NCBI GenBank assembly: GCA_934692485.1
Contig: CAKUTX010000001.1
Span: forward strand, 62,001-126,000
Length of the DNA: 64,000 nucleotides
Origin: an uncultured Candidatus Melainabacteria bacterium
Lineage (GTDB): Bacteria > Cyanobacteriota > Vampirovibrionia > Gastranaerophilales > Gastranaerophilaceae
Direction of reading: 5' to 3'
Position 1 is the first letter of the stretch; every line of letters begins with the position of its first letter. The notes beneath the pieces are model-generated. The model was not told where the DNA came from and searched no databases. It was given only the letters and a program-made list of their open reading frames with translations. The translations under genes and the position numbers were made by a program. This document shows, piece by piece, positions 42,600 to 52,550 of this stretch.

Positions 42600-44342
42600 A
42601 TGGGTATTTCACATATTAACAATAAAAATGCCGTAAACTTGCTAAAGCTTAACCTAAATTCCAGAGCACAAAAAGCTGAAGCAAACAAACCTGAATATCT
42701 CAAGATGACAGGCTCAATTTTTAATGCTCCAAACGCAAACGCAAAACCACAAGTTAACAGTCTTAATAACCTTAATACTGAAAAAAGTTTACAAGAATTG
42801 AATAAAAAACCTACTAATGGTGCTGTATTAGAAAATCCGACAAGTTCTAACGGAACAACACAAAGTGGTGATGCTTCATCTGTAAAAAGTATGGGCGAAA
42901 AAGCTGAAAAGTTAACTGCTGATGCCGAAAAAGAAGGAAAAGTAGTTACCAAATTCAACACTGACGCTATTAAATTAAACAAAGATTTAATAAAAAGTGA
43001 TAAGAAATTTAAACAAACTTTAAACAAGCAAGAAGCTGAATTAAAAAGAGATAATGAAAAATTACAAAAATTAATCCAAAATACAGAAGAAACTCAAACA
43101 GAAATCGACAATGCTCAAAAAGAATTAGACAGTTTGTTGGGTTCTTCAAGCTTTTCAATTAATCAAAATGGTCAAGCTCAAGGTAGCGGCAATAATAATT
43201 CAGCAAGAATAAAAGAATTACAACAGATTATCGGAACAAAAACAACACTTGTTCAAAGCAATGGTAAAAATATTTATTCTTTGCAAAGAAGTTCTTCTAG
43301 GACAATTGCAAGAATGAATGCCACAAATGCCAGATATATAAAAACAAACAAAGCTCACCAAAAAGCTATTCACAATAATCAATCCGAAACAAGTAACGTT
43401 GTAAAATTCGCAACTACCGTCGAACAAATCAGCGCATTAACAGAACAAGGCGGTAAAACTTTAGATTTGACAGGTCAAGGATTGGTTCTTGCTGGACAAG
43501 CTTTACTTGGAACTCCTGCAGGTTCTGCAATGATTGCAACAGGAACCTTTTTTTCAAAAGTTGGTGTTGTTGTAGAAATGGCTGGTCAATATGGACAAGC
43601 CGCAGCAAATATCACAAAAACAGCAGCTTATGTTTCAGAAGGAAATTTGGTCGGAGCAATGACCAGCGCAACAGCAGCCGTACAAACAGGGACTGCTGCA
43701 GTAAAATCTACTAAAGACATGAAAAAAACATTTGAAGCTATCAACGATAGAGCTACCGAAGCCACACAAAAAGGTACAGCTGACGCACTCGCGAAAGATG
43801 CTGTAAAAGGGATGGATCAGAAAAAAGCAGATGAGCTTGGGCTTGGAGGATTATCCAAAAAAGAAATGAAAAAAGCTATTAGCGGACAACTTCAAGAAAA
43901 GATGGCAAAAGGCGAACTTGATGCAAAAACAGTACTTTCAGAATTGAAAAAAAATAACTTAAATGAAAAAACATTTGGTGCTATAAAAGATGCAGCAGGT
44001 GAAGCAAAAAAAGCTTTCAGCGACAATATTACAGCAGCAGGTGGAACATTGAAAGATGGTGTTGTCAGCGGCTTAACTAAAAAAGAAACAAAAAAAGCAA
44101 GACAAAAGACTGTTTCAGGTTTTACAAACACTGTTTCTAAAGATGCTGAAAAATCAAGTAGAAAATTCGATTTTGGAAATTTCTCTGATGGAATATTATC
44201 AACAGCTGCTATGTTCTCATCTCAAAATAGCAACACTAGTGGTACAAATTCTACAGGTTATGCTCAACAATGGGATTTGACTCAAGATAGAAAATTTATG
44301 AAAATAAGAAAATCTCATATGGCTCGTTCTGCTAGAGCATAA
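42600..44342 (+). CDS. Large coiled-coil protein with hydrophobic central region, 580 aa
   Basis: Unrecognised. Start ATG 42600 (MGISHINNKNAVNLLKLNLN) with GAGAG upstream; the frame stays open 63 codons further but has no good start there. Segments: Asn/Lys-rich N-terminus, heptad-rich coiled coil about residues 95-180 and 200-260, a hydrophobic Gly/Ala-rich stretch about 287-330 (LDLTGQGLVLAGQALLG, MIATGTFFSKVGVVVEMAG), an Ala/Thr-rich stretch to 370, then Lys-rich helical sequence. Coiled coil followed by hydrophobic segment recalls pore-forming translocators, but no sequence motif supports that. No signal peptide. The upstream 250 bases show nothing notable. Confidence 0.65.
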   Translation: MGISHINNKNAVNLLKLNLNSRAQKAEANKPEYLKMTGSIFNAPNANAKPQVNSLNNLNTEKSLQELNKKPTNGAVLENPTSSNGTTQSGDASSVKSMGEKAEKLTADAEKEGKVVTKFNTDAIKLNKDLIKSDKKFKQTLNKQEAELKRDNEKLQKLIQNTEETQTEIDNAQKELDSLLGSSSFSINQNGQAQGSGNNNSARIKELQQIIGTKTTLVQSNGKNIYSLQRSSSRTIARMNATNARYIKTNKAHQKAIHNNQSETSNVVKFATTVEQISALTEQGGKTLDLTGQGLVLAGQALLGTPAGSAMIATGTFFSKVGVVVEMAGQYGQAAANITKTAAYVSEGNLVGAMTSATAAVQTGTAAVKSTKDMKKTFEAINDRATEATQKGTADALAKDAVKGMDQKKADELGLGGLSKKEMKKAISGQLQEKMAKGELDAKTVLSELKKNNLNEKTFGAIKDAAGEAKKAFSDNITAAGGTLKDGVVSGLTKKETKKARQKTVSGFTNTVSKDAEKSSRKFDFGNFSDGILSTAAMFSSQNSNTSGTNSTGYAQQWDLTQDRKFMKIRKSHMARSARA

Positions 44343-44378
44343 TTGAAATATCACATCTATAAAAAATTAAAACATATG

Positions 44379-44413
44379 AAAAGCTCCAAAACCTAATCAG
44401 TTTTAGAGCTTTT
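44379..44413. terminator. Bidirectional intrinsic terminator
   Basis: AAAAGCTCCAAAAC pairs with GTTTTAGAGCTTTT (44400-44413) with one mismatch, 7-base loop, between the convergent coiled-coil and adhesin genes. Confidence 0.8.
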
Positions 44414-44439
44414 ATTATTTTATATCCCTATCTTTCGAC

Positions 44440-47400
44440 TTATTTTATATAAGAAATATCATTTGAATGACTTCTGGCAGCTGCTTGTTCTTCCAACAAC
44501 AAGTTCATATAAAGAAGTTTGTTTGCAGTTATTTGATCAAGATTTACAAACTCTGCTCCAGCTCGTCTATCTGTTGCTGAAACGACTTTTACATCTGCAT
44601 TAATGTTCAAGTTGCCATAAGAAATGTTTACTGGAACAACATCGCCGACTCTTAAATCGTTATGGTGAGTCACTGCAATTCCACCTCTTGAAATGTCTAA
44701 CAGTGAATCAATTTGAGTGTTTTCCGCCAAATTTACAGGATTTCTGTTGTCTTGTGCTGGAAATCTCATATATTGACGTTTATCAATTGAATTTACACTG
44801 TATTCTACAACACGCTGCTTATAAGTATCTTTTCCATAATCAGTCGCTCTGTTTACTGGAGTAGGTTCCGTATCAGGATCAGGGTCAACATCAGTATCCG
44901 TATCATTATCTGTATCTACGTCGGTATCTGTATCAGTATCGTTATCCGCATCAGAGTCACTATCTGCATCCATATCGGTATCTGTATCGTTGTCTAAATC
45001 CGTGTCTGAGTCACTGTCTAAGTCGTTGTCTAAATCATTATCAGCATCTGTGTCGGTGTCTGTATCGGTGTCAGAATCACTGTCCACATCTGTATCAGTG
45101 TCAATGTCTGTGTCGGTATCATTATCGGTATCATTGTCTGTATCTGTATCGGTATCTAGGTCGGTATCAGTGTCTGAATCCAAATCTGTATCTGTGTCAC
45201 TATCTAGGTCAGTGTCACTGTCTGTGTCGGTATCAATATCAGTATCTGTATCAGTGTCAGTATCAATGTCGCTGTCCGTATCATTATCGGTATCATTGTC
45301 TGTATCTGTATCGGTATCAATGTCGGTATCAGTGTCCAAGTCAGTATCAGTATCTGAGTCCAAATCTGTATCTGTATCACTATCTAGGTCAGTGTCCATA
45401 TCTGTATCGGTATCAATATCAGTATCAGAATCTGAATCCGTATCAATCGGTTGCTTTTTATCTTCTGGAACTACTAAGTTATCATCATCTTCTTCTGTTC
45501 CCTGCTTATTAGGGTCTAACGTTCCATCATAGTTAGGGTCGTCACCTTGAGAACTTCCGCCGTAATAATAATTACGTTCTTCCGGATTTCTTCCTATTGC
45601 CGTAACATCATCTGGTCTAACAGCTTTTACTCTTATAGAAACAGGTTTTGACGGGTCATTTGAATTTGTAATAGGATTAGTTGTATTATCTTTTACCAAT
45701 GTTGATTTTCCATCAGGTCTGTGTTTACCCATATTGAAGTAATAGCCGTCAGCATAAGCATTATCTGCAACCAACATCAAGTCTTGTTCTTTTGATGGTC
45801 TGCCTTGTCCGTTTCCGTGTATAGTTGCATTTTTTACAACTATTGTCGAATCAGCTGCATGCCTGTATTCAGGTTTTTCACTTTCATCTTTATAGCTTCC
45901 TAAATCCAATGCTGTTAATGTTGCTTTTTCCAATTTAACACCATTCGGACCGTAATAGTCTTGAGGATAAGTTGGAACTTCTCCTAAATGCTCGATATAC
46001 ATATTTTTTCCGCGAGTCGTAATTTTTACATTTTTCGCAGTTGTTTCTCTAACATAAACATCTCCTGAAAATTCAGCGTTTACGTCACCTGTTCTGGAAA
46101 TTATTGCACAAGCATTTGTATCAAGCTTTGTTCCGTCAGCTTTGTCCATCCCTTTAACATTAATATCTTTAATAGCTAAAATATCAACCCCTTGGGATGG
46201 TTTATTTATATCTGTTACAATGTGAGGCTTAGTCGCATCATCACCATAAAATATATGTTCAACACCATTTTGTCTGAATGTTAAGGCTTTATCTTTAGAA
46301 CCAATATTTCCACTTGAAATTAAAGAAATTCCCGTTCCTTCCACATTAGGATTTTTTTCGTTTGTAGAAGCATTAATTATGTCATAAGCCCTAGAACCTT
46401 TCACCGAGCTATCTGCCAATAAAATTACTCTACCATCAGACTTAATTTGGTCAACATTCATATTTTTGTTCAAGCTTGCCATATTAACCAATGACGCGTT
46501 TGAACCTTTCGTACTTAATGTATTTATTTTTCCATCAACGGCAACATTTACAGATTTTGTTAAATCTCTACCATCAGGTCCAATACCTGTACAAACACCA
46601 CCGTCACAAGGTCCTACTTCCTGACCTACAGCACCGTTTTTAACATTAATATTAAGGTCTTTATTCGCACTAATCAATGTTTCTTTGGTGCCAAAATTAT
46701 ACAAATTTCCGTTAACTATATCTATATTAACATTTCCGGACGATGCTAAATTATTTTTTCCTGTTTTATCTCCAAGAATAACGTTTGAATTACTGTTGTT
46801 TATATTTATACCGTTACTAGAAACATTTCCTTTTACATTTATACCATTTTTTCCTGTGTTTGTAATATTAACTAAATTATTCAAGTTTTTAACTTGACCG
46901 CCATTTGCAATATTAACACCATTCGAACCGCTGTTATTAACGGTCAAAACTCCGTCTTGGTTGCGTAGCAATCCTGTTGAGGCAATCAAAACTCCGGAAC
47001 CTGTATTATCAACTAATAATTGACCACCTTTATTGATAACATTACCTGAAACATTTACTTCGCCATTTTTATTAATTAATAAAGTGTCCCCACTTGCATT
47101 TACAGTTTTACCAGTAACATTAATTCCTTTAGAGCCAGTATTTATTACCTCAATACTACCGTTTCCAAAGTTTTTCATATTACCTGAAATAGCTGTTCCG
47201 CCATTTGAGCCATACGAATTAATTATAATACTTCCGTTATCATTTTTATAAGAATTTGAACTTAAATTATCTGTATTAACTAATTTGTTAAATAAAGCCT
47301 CTGCTTGCATGTTTGAAAGGACTTTAGTTGCATCCTTAACACCTGCCATGATAAGAGCGTTGTCAGAAATATTCACATCTGCAGCATTTATATCTACAAA

Positions 47401-47949
47401 ATTTCTGGCCAAGACTTTTCCATCAATTGTAACTGTTCCATTCCCAGGCGCACTAAGTTTTGTTCTATAATCCTTAATCAATGATGGTCTGGACAAATCA
47501 CTTTTGTATTTTTCATAAGCATCGTTATCCGGAGTCATAACAGATAATGACCCAACGTTTAAAACTCCGCTTGAACCGACAACCATACCGTTAGGTGAAA
47601 CAAATACTGCATGCCCGTTATTAAATTCGCCGTTTTTATTAACTGCATTAACAATACCTTGAATATTAATCTGATTATCAACAAAGTTTACGAATGTTGA
47701 AATATCTTTTCCCTGCAAATGATAAATTAAGTTTGCAATATCGCCTTCGCTCAAATTAAAGTCTTTATACTTTCTAAATCCAATATCACCATTCATTGCA
47801 GTAGGATCAACATTGTAAACTCCATTGTTTCCGGTTACACCAGAAATATTGGTTGCCAAAACCTGTAAACAAAACGATTGCTGCAAAAAGAAACAAAATG
47901 TTAACGCAGAAGCAACTGCCTTTCTTTTACCGGCTTTTATCTTTATCAT
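44440..47949 (-). CDS. TPS-type filamentous adhesin with Asp-rich repeat and C-terminal PilZ-like domain, 1169 aa
   Basis: Extended signal peptide ([21 protein letters not shown]), then a two-partner-secretion/haemagglutinin N-terminal domain (about residues 33-230; [46 protein letters not shown]), as in LktA-family filamentous adhesins. A beta-helix of Asn/Gly/Val repeats follows to about 500 and a variable region to 830. Residues ~833-1026 are almost entirely DT/DS/DI/DN dipeptides. The last ~110 residues look like a PilZ domain: RQYMR (RxxxR) at ~1056, then [12 protein letters not shown] (DxSxxG) and [10 protein letters not shown]. PilZ normally binds cyclic di-GMP in the cytoplasm, so its place on an exported adhesin is unexpected. 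No TpsB partner gene is nearby. Confidence 0.87.
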   Translation of the reverse strand: MIKIKAGKRKAVASALTFCFFLQQSFCLQVLATNISGVTGNNGVYNVDPTAMNGDIGFRKYKDFNLSEGDIANLIYHLQGKDISTFVNFVDNQINIQGIVNAVNKNGEFNNGHAVFVSPNGMVVGSSGVLNVGSLSVMTPDNDAYEKYKSDLSRPSLIKDYRTKLSAPGNGTVTIDGKVLARNFVDINAADVNISDNALIMAGVKDATKVLSNMQAEALFNKLVNTDNLSSNSYKNDNGSIIINSYGSNGGTAISGNMKNFGNGSIEVINTGSKGINVTGKTVNASGDTLLINKNGEVNVSGNVINKGGQLLVDNTGSGVLIASTGLLRNQDGVLTVNNSGSNGVNIANGGQVKNLNNLVNITNTGKNGINVKGNVSSNGININNSNSNVILGDKTGKNNLASSGNVNIDIVNGNLYNFGTKETLISANKDLNINVKNGAVGQEVGPCDGGVCTGIGPDGRDLTKSVNVAVDGKINTLSTKGSNASLVNMASLNKNMNVDQIKSDGRVILLADSSVKGSRAYDIINASTNEKNPNVEGTGISLISSGNIGSKDKALTFRQNGVEHIFYGDDATKPHIVTDINKPSQGVDILAIKDINVKGMDKADGTKLDTNACAIISRTGDVNAEFSGDVYVRETTAKNVKITTRGKNMYIEHLGEVPTYPQDYYGPNGVKLEKATLTALDLGSYKDESEKPEYRHAADSTIVVKNATIHGNGQGRPSKEQDLMLVADNAYADGYYFNMGKHRPDGKSTLVKDNTTNPITNSNDPSKPVSIRVKAVRPDDVTAIGRNPEERNYYYGGSSQGDDPNYDGTLDPNKQGTEEDDDNLVVPEDKKQPIDTDSDSDTDIDTDTDMDTDLDSDTDTDLDSDTDTDLDTDTDIDTDTDTDNDTDNDTDSDIDTDTDTDTDIDTDTDSDTDLDSDTDTDLDSDTDTDLDTDTDTDNDTDNDTDTDIDTDTDVDSDSDTDTDTDTDADNDLDNDLDSDSDTDLDNDTDTDMDADSDSDADNDTDTDTDVDTDNDTDTDVDPDPDTEPTPVNRATDYGKDTYKQRVVEYSVNSIDKRQYMRFPAQDNRNPVNLAENTQIDSLLDISRGGIAVTHHNDLRVGDVVPVNISYGNLNINADVKVVSATDRRAGAEFVNLDQITANKLLYMNLLLEEQAAARSHSNDISYIK
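44880..45447 (-). repeat. Hexanucleotide-like DNA repeat encoding (Asp-Ser/Thr)n
   Basis: About 190 codons of GAx-TCx/ACx dipeptides, with larger units such as [11 protein letters not shown] repeated. Near-identical tandem units make length variation by recombination likely. The antisense frame reads as a Ser/Val repeat and is not a gene. Confidence 0.85.
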
Positions 47950-48062
47950 GGTTTTCCTTTCAAAAATTTCCCTAATTTAAGTTATATATAAATTTCGACT
48001 AGCAGAACAATTTTATCAAGAGGACAATTGTTTTTCCATTTTTTATTACAATATCTTAATAA

Positions 48063-48076
48063 ATTTGCATGCAAAT
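48063..48076. promoter_or_regulatory. 14-bp perfect palindrome upstream of the adhesin gene
   Basis: ATTTGCATGCAAAT, about 115 bases before the adhesin start, with a further palindrome TTGTTAACAA near 48125. Could be operator sites; no binding protein can be named. Confidence 0.35.
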
Positions 48077-48143
48077 CTACCTTTTTGGTAAATATAAAAT
48101 TCAAAAAGAAATTTTGTTGCTACATTGTTAACAAATATTAACA

Positions 48144-49601
48144 CTATTCAGGTCTTTTCAAAATTGTTTTGGTCAATGTAAAATAGCAGATATAGAACGC
48201 AAACATTAAGCTCAACATTTCAAACAACGCTGGAAGTTGAACAAATTTTGCAAATAAATAATACAGCACTACAAACGGCACAAATGATATTGCCATTCTT
48301 GTAATAATCAATTTCGGAAAAATCAATCTTAACCCCGGAAGTACAATAATTATGCTTAACAAAAAGTACAAGAAATTTGCGCCTAATGTTGCAATTCCGA
48401 CACCTATCAAACCATATTTTGGAATTAACAAAATATTTAACACGATGTTTGAAATTCCTGAAATCAATTTGATAATAAAATCAAAGTACGTTTTATTTGC
48501 CAAATGATATTGCAATGTCGTGTAATCAGTTAATGCCATAAAAAATGTTCCAAAAGCGAAATAAGGTATCAGCTTAAACGCAACCAAGAACTTATCGTTT
48601 GACGACAACATTTGAACGTAATCAGTTGCATATAAAGATATTACGATAATTATAGGCAAAGCTATCATCACATAATACCCTGTAAATCTTGATATTAATG
48701 GTCTTACGTCAATCTTTTCTTCATACATGTTTATAATACGAGGGATTGCTGCTACAGTAATTATCGAAAATATAGTCATCAACAATGGCAATGTCAGGCC
48801 GTATGCGACTCCGACAATTCCAACTTGAGAAAACCCATGGATACTGTTCATAATGAATTTGTTACTTTGGTTAATTATCCATGCGCTCAAAGATGTTGCC
48901 GCAATAGGAATACCATATTTCATTATTGGCAAAACTGAATGCCATTCAATTTTTTGCAACTTAAACCAAGATAAAATATTACTTTGATAAATCAACAATA
49001 AATCTATTAAAGAGATTGAAACTCCCATTCCCAAAAGTAAAGCTATTGCTCCCATGTGGAAAAATTTAACAAAAAAGATTGATAACAATATCGTCAAAAA
49101 TTGATTTATTATTGTTGAAAAAGTAAATGATATTGATTTTAATTGAGCTCTCAAGAGTTGGAACAACAAAGCTCTTATCGCAACCGGAATTATGAGCACT
49201 AAAATCGAAAGAAAATATTTTACTGGTATGTGGAAAAACGAATAAAAATTATGTCTAAACGTCAAAGCTAAAACAAACATTAAAACCAAGTTTGTTGAAA
49301 GCATAGTAACAAGAGTCGTCAAATATTTTGGCATATCTTGAGACATTTGATGGTGTTTAAAAAATCTCAAACCAGATAATCCAACCCAGTCAGAAAAAAT
49401 TATGCATAAGAATGATAAGACAGCAATTGATAATGAATACAGGCCATATTGATCCGGAGTTAAAAGACTTGTATAAACTGGAACAATAATTGCGTTACCA
49501 AGCATTCCGACAATTTTTGACGGTGAATACTTCACCATATCTCTAAATATAGCTTTTAACTGTTCTTTTTCAACTTCTCTATTTTCAACAAATTCCATCA
49601 T
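48144..49601 (-). CDS. Polysaccharide flippase (Wzx/MOP superfamily), 485 aa
   Basis: Twelve to fourteen hydrophobic helices with the family start SPSKIVGMLGNAIIVPVYTSLLTPDQYGLYSLSI and a central GIPIAATSLSAWIINQSNKF. Such proteins flip lipid-linked sugar repeat units across the inner membrane for O-antigen, capsule or exopolysaccharide. No glycosyltransferase genes are nearby. Two adjacent ATG codons (49601, 49598); the upstream AAAGG fits either. Lies 21 bases after rimO. Confidence 0.9.
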   Translation of the reverse strand: MMEFVENREVEKEQLKAIFRDMVKYSPSKIVGMLGNAIIVPVYTSLLTPDQYGLYSLSIAVLSFLCIIFSDWVGLSGLRFFKHHQMSQDMPKYLTTLVTMLSTNLVLMFVLALTFRHNFYSFFHIPVKYFLSILVLIIPVAIRALLFQLLRAQLKSISFTFSTIINQFLTILLSIFFVKFFHMGAIALLLGMGVSISLIDLLLIYQSNILSWFKLQKIEWHSVLPIMKYGIPIAATSLSAWIINQSNKFIMNSIHGFSQVGIVGVAYGLTLPLLMTIFSIITVAAIPRIINMYEEKIDVRPLISRFTGYYVMIALPIIIVISLYATDYVQMLSSNDKFLVAFKLIPYFAFGTFFMALTDYTTLQYHLANKTYFDFIIKLISGISNIVLNILLIPKYGLIGVGIATLGANFLYFLLSIIIVLPGLRLIFPKLIITRMAISFVPFVVLYYLFAKFVQLPALFEMLSLMFAFYICYFTLTKTILKRPE

Positions 49602-49622
49602 TAACCTTTACTATTACTTATT

Positions 49623-50933
49623 TTATTCTTGTATTTCTCCAAACAAATCGTAATCGTCAGCGCGATTAATCAAAACGTTTACAATATCACCTGGAACAAC
49701 TGAAACTTTTGATTTTGCATAAACCATTCCATCAATTTCTGGAGCATCGTATTCTGAGCGCATCAAAATAAGTCCGTCATCCGTAAATCCTTCAACTATA
49801 CAAGAAACCACTTTCCCAATATAAGTTTCATTTACTTCTTTTGAGATTTTCTTTTGCAACGTCATCAATTTTTTATATCTTTGTTTCTTTATCTTCGCCG
49901 GAACTTGATTTTCCATAGAATAAGAAACAGTATTCTTTTCTCTTGAATATTCAAACACACCCATTTTTTCAAATCTTGCACGTTTAACGAATTCATAAAG
50001 TTCATTAAATTGTTCATCTGTTTCACCCGGATAACCGACAATAAAAGCTGTTCTTATCGCAACATTAGGAATTCTGTCCCTAATTTTTTTAACAAGAATA
50101 TCGTAATCCAAAACAGGTCTGCGCATCGCCTGTAGAATTTCTTTGTTGTAGTGTTGCAAAGGCAAATCAATATATTTAACAACCTTATCTAACTTTGCAA
50201 TTGCATCAATCAATTCATCCGTAACCTGAGTCGGATATGCATATAAAATTCTAATCCAACCAAGTCCTTCTATTTTGTTTAATTCTTCAAGAAGTTGAGG
50301 GAGTGCTTGTTTTCCATACAAATCAATACCATAACTTGTTGTATCTTGAGCAATCAAAACGATTTCTGTCACACCTTTTTTTACAAGAGAATTAGCTTCT
50401 TCCAAAATATTTTCAATAGTTCTTGAATGATATTCCCCTCTAAGCTGAGGTATAATACAGTATCCGCAATGATAATTGCAACCGTCCGCAATTTTTATAT
50501 AAGAGCTGGAACCAACTGTAATCTGTTGTCTTTCAATATTTTCAGGATAAAAATATTCAGGTTTTTCAGAAACACGTTCTACGTAATCTTTTTTATCTCC
50601 TGTAATTCTATCAACAACTTCAATAATTTCTTTAATATCAGAAGTTCCAATCATGCCTGCGATTTCTGGAATAGCTTTTTTAAGTTCGCCTTTATATTTT
50701 TGAGGTAAACAACCTGTTACAATAACTTTTTTGCCATCTTGAACCATTTGTAAAATTGATTGAACAGATTCTTTTTCTGCATCATGGATAAAAGAACAAG
50801 TATTCACAACAACAATGTCCGCGTCCTTTTCATCTAACGTAACTTCATGCCCTCTTTGTGCCAAAAGCCCAAGCATAAGTTCCGAGTCTACCAAATTTTT
50901 TGCACATCCGTGATTTAACAAAGCTATTTTCAT
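49623..50933 (-). CDS. rimO: Ribosomal protein S12 methylthiotransferase, 436 aa
   Basis: Radical-SAM methylthiotransferase: N-terminal cluster cysteines Cys10 (LNHGCAKNLVDSE), Cys46 and Cys75, the radical SAM motif GCNYHCGYC (Cys152, 156, 159), and a C-terminal TRAM domain. The GCAKNLVDSE start distinguishes RimO from MiaB. It adds methylthio to an Asp of S12. Upstream of the flippase in the same direction. Confidence 0.96.
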   Translation of the reverse strand: MKIALLNHGCAKNLVDSELMLGLLAQRGHEVTLDEKDADIVVVNTCSFIHDAEKESVQSILQMVQDGKKVIVTGCLPQKYKGELKKAIPEIAGMIGTSDIKEIIEVVDRITGDKKDYVERVSEKPEYFYPENIERQQITVGSSSYIKIADGCNYHCGYCIIPQLRGEYHSRTIENILEEANSLVKKGVTEIVLIAQDTTSYGIDLYGKQALPQLLEELNKIEGLGWIRILYAYPTQVTDELIDAIAKLDKVVKYIDLPLQHYNKEILQAMRRPVLDYDILVKKIRDRIPNVAIRTAFIVGYPGETDEQFNELYEFVKRARFEKMGVFEYSREKNTVSYSMENQVPAKIKKQRYKKLMTLQKKISKEVNETYIGKVVSCIVEGFTDDGLILMRSEYDAPEIDGMVYAKSKVSVVPGDIVNVLINRADDYDLFGEIQE

Positions 50934-51015
50934 ATTTTACCTCTTTTAAAACCACTTTAACATGAATAAAAAATTTTGTAATCAGTAAAAAGAATAAATT
51001 GATAAAAGATAAAAA

Positions 51016-51045
51016 ATATCGAATTTCTTTTGAGAAATTCGATAT
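51016..51045 (-). terminator. Intrinsic terminator of prepilin-like gene C
   Basis: Perfect 13-bp stem ATATCGAATTTCT/AGAAATTCGATAT with 4-base loop, ending with TTTTTT on the minus strand. Confidence 0.85.
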
Positions 51046-51051
51046 ATACAA

Positions 51052-52101
51052 TTAATAGTCAAACTTAAAATTGTTATTCAACAAGTGACCAAAACATCCG
51101 CCGTAGCTGTCATCTTTACAAATATTTTCAAATCGCCATTCTCTTTTTTCTTGCGCAGAATATTGCTCACATTTGAAATCATCATCATTATAGTCGGCAT
51201 CAATTCTTCCTCTACACTCAGGTCCAACACTACCTTCGTCAATAACTCCATCATAGAATATACTCATTGACCATAAATCATAACCTATTCTATTAGGTCC
51301 TTTCTTGCCGTTTACATCTACAAATAAGTCAATTGGAGCAGGATGCTCTTTATTTCTCCAATATCCAATTTTTATAACACTACCGTCCGCTAGAACATAG
51401 TCTCGATATTCATTCCACCTTGCTGTTGAAGTTGTAAAATCACGTGCTTCATCCGGAATTGAATTATCCCACCATCTATACACAGGCGCAAAACAATTGT
51501 TATCGGCCTCGTCACTATGATTACATTCTTTAACAACTTTTAAGTATTTAGTCGCAAAATCTCTGATAGATGCTATGGCTTCAGGAGTATCATTATCTTC
51601 ATAATTATCACCAGCAAGAGGGGTATTGCGCAAATCATCTACTCCATAATCCGCCATATATTGTTTCACTGCCTGTGACATAGTTGAATAAAATTTTTGT
51701 GTTTGTGTCGCAAGTGCTTTCTTTTGGTAATTTTGTATCAAGCTCGGCAACGTCATCGCCGCAACAACACCGATTATGCCCAAAGTTATCAATACTTCCG
51801 CCAATGTAAAAGCTGCTTTGCCCCCTCTATTTTGGCTACTTACTTCGCCTCGCGATAAACGGCACCGTTCGTCTAGGCCCCCTCTCCCTAGCCCGTCTTG
51901 GATTTGCTCCACGCTCACAGAGTTTCGCATAAATTGCTCCGCAATAACATGCTCAATCTGTTCGCTATCCGGACTCGCTTCGCTCCGTCCGTACGCAAAT
52001 CCGCTCTCCCATCGAGGGGCGAGGGAATTAGTTTCGCCACTGTTGGCTACGTGCGTAACACCTTCCGCCAAAGTAAGTCCAAAATTATGTCCTAATTTCA
52101 T
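51052..52101 (-). CDS. Prepilin-like protein C with unusually long leader, 349 aa
   Basis: Strong start (AGGAGG before ATG 52101). A leader of about 105 residues precedes the prepilin signature KAAFTLAEVLITLGIIGVVAAM (hydrophobic N-helix of pilins and pseudopilins); typical prepilin leaders are 5-30 residues. The mature part (~245 residues) has the pattern of large Cys-containing pseudopilins of this group and ends GGCFGHLLNNNFKFDY. Leader modules shared with gene A: GVTHVANS, ETNSLAPRWES, and ERCRLSRGEVSSQNRGG, in a different order. No DGR-type variable end. Own promoter with an operator-like palindrome at 52208-52236. Confidence 0.82.
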   Translation of the reverse strand: MKLGHNFGLTLAEGVTHVANSGETNSLAPRWESGFAYGRSEASPDSEQIEHVIAEQFMRNSVSVEQIQDGLGRGGLDERCRLSRGEVSSQNRGGKAAFTLAEVLITLGIIGVVAAMTLPSLIQNYQKKALATQTQKFYSTMSQAVKQYMADYGVDDLRNTPLAGDNYEDNDTPEAIASIRDFATKYLKVVKECNHSDEADNNCFAPVYRWWDNSIPDEARDFTTSTARWNEYRDYVLADGSVIKIGYWRNKEHPAPIDLFVDVNGKKGPNRIGYDLWSMSIFYDGVIDEGSVGPECRGRIDADYNDDDFKCEQYSAQEKREWRFENICKDDSYGGCFGHLLNNNFKFDY

Positions 52102-52207
52102 TAATCCTCCTTATTTGTGAAGTCGTATATCACTATTATAGAATTATACACCAATATTATCAACTGCAAAACCTCTTTTTTTTAATATTTTGCAATATTT
52201 GAGTTAT

Positions 52208-52236
52208 ATTCTACACTATATAGTGCACATTGTCAA
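52208..52236 (-). promoter_or_regulatory. Promoter of gene C with a palindrome in its spacer
   Basis: Minus strand TTGACA (52236-52231), exactly 17 bases, TAGAAT (52213-52208). The spacer contains the perfect 12-bp palindrome CACTATATAGTG (52214-52225), ideally placed for a repressor. The divergent HTH gene starts at 52277 with TATAAT at 52248-52253. Confidence 0.7.
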
Positions 52237-52276
52237 TTGATTTTTATTATAATCCATTAAATAGTATTATTATTTA

Positions 52277-52510
52277 ATGAACAATGAATATAAACTTGAA
52301 ACAGAAAATCTAAAAGAACAAATAAAATATTTGGCGGCATTACAAGGAATTACAATGTCAAGACTTAAAGATGAAGTTAATTCTAAGTTCAACAAAACAG
52401 ACAGTGTGCGCAATCTCGGCAACAAACTTCGCAATAAAACATTCCGAGTTTCCGAACTATCAGAAATTCTAGACATATTGGGATACGAAATTGTTTTAAG
52501 GAAGAAATAA
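52277..52510 (+). CDS. Small helix-turn-helix (XRE-like) protein, 77 aa
   Basis: LKEQIKYLAALQGITMSRLKDEV and NLGNKLRNKTFRVSELSEILDILGYEIVL match the layout of compact XRE-type regulators (helix 2-3 HTH followed by RVSELxEIxxxLGY). No ribosome site; the start is only ~17 bases from the expected transcription start, so it may be leaderless. Divergent from gene C, separated by the palindromic operator; plausibly its regulator. Confidence 0.75.
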   Translation: MNNEYKLETENLKEQIKYLAALQGITMSRLKDEVNSKFNKTDSVRNLGNKLRNKTFRVSELSEILDILGYEIVLRKK

Positions 52511-52550
52511 CAAACGCACAAATACTATCATTACGCAGCAAATACTATTT

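Noticed and set aside
44990..45532. A 180-codon Ser/Val repeat open frame on the plus strand
   Set aside because: It is the antisense of the Asp-rich repeat of the adhesin; the repeat structure keeps it open, and there is no ribosome site.
51052..51250. A third DGR variable region at the end of prepilin-like gene C
   Set aside because: The end of C is A/T-rich, lacks NNC enrichment and lacks the post-stop conserved block; the hairpin there is an ordinary terminator.
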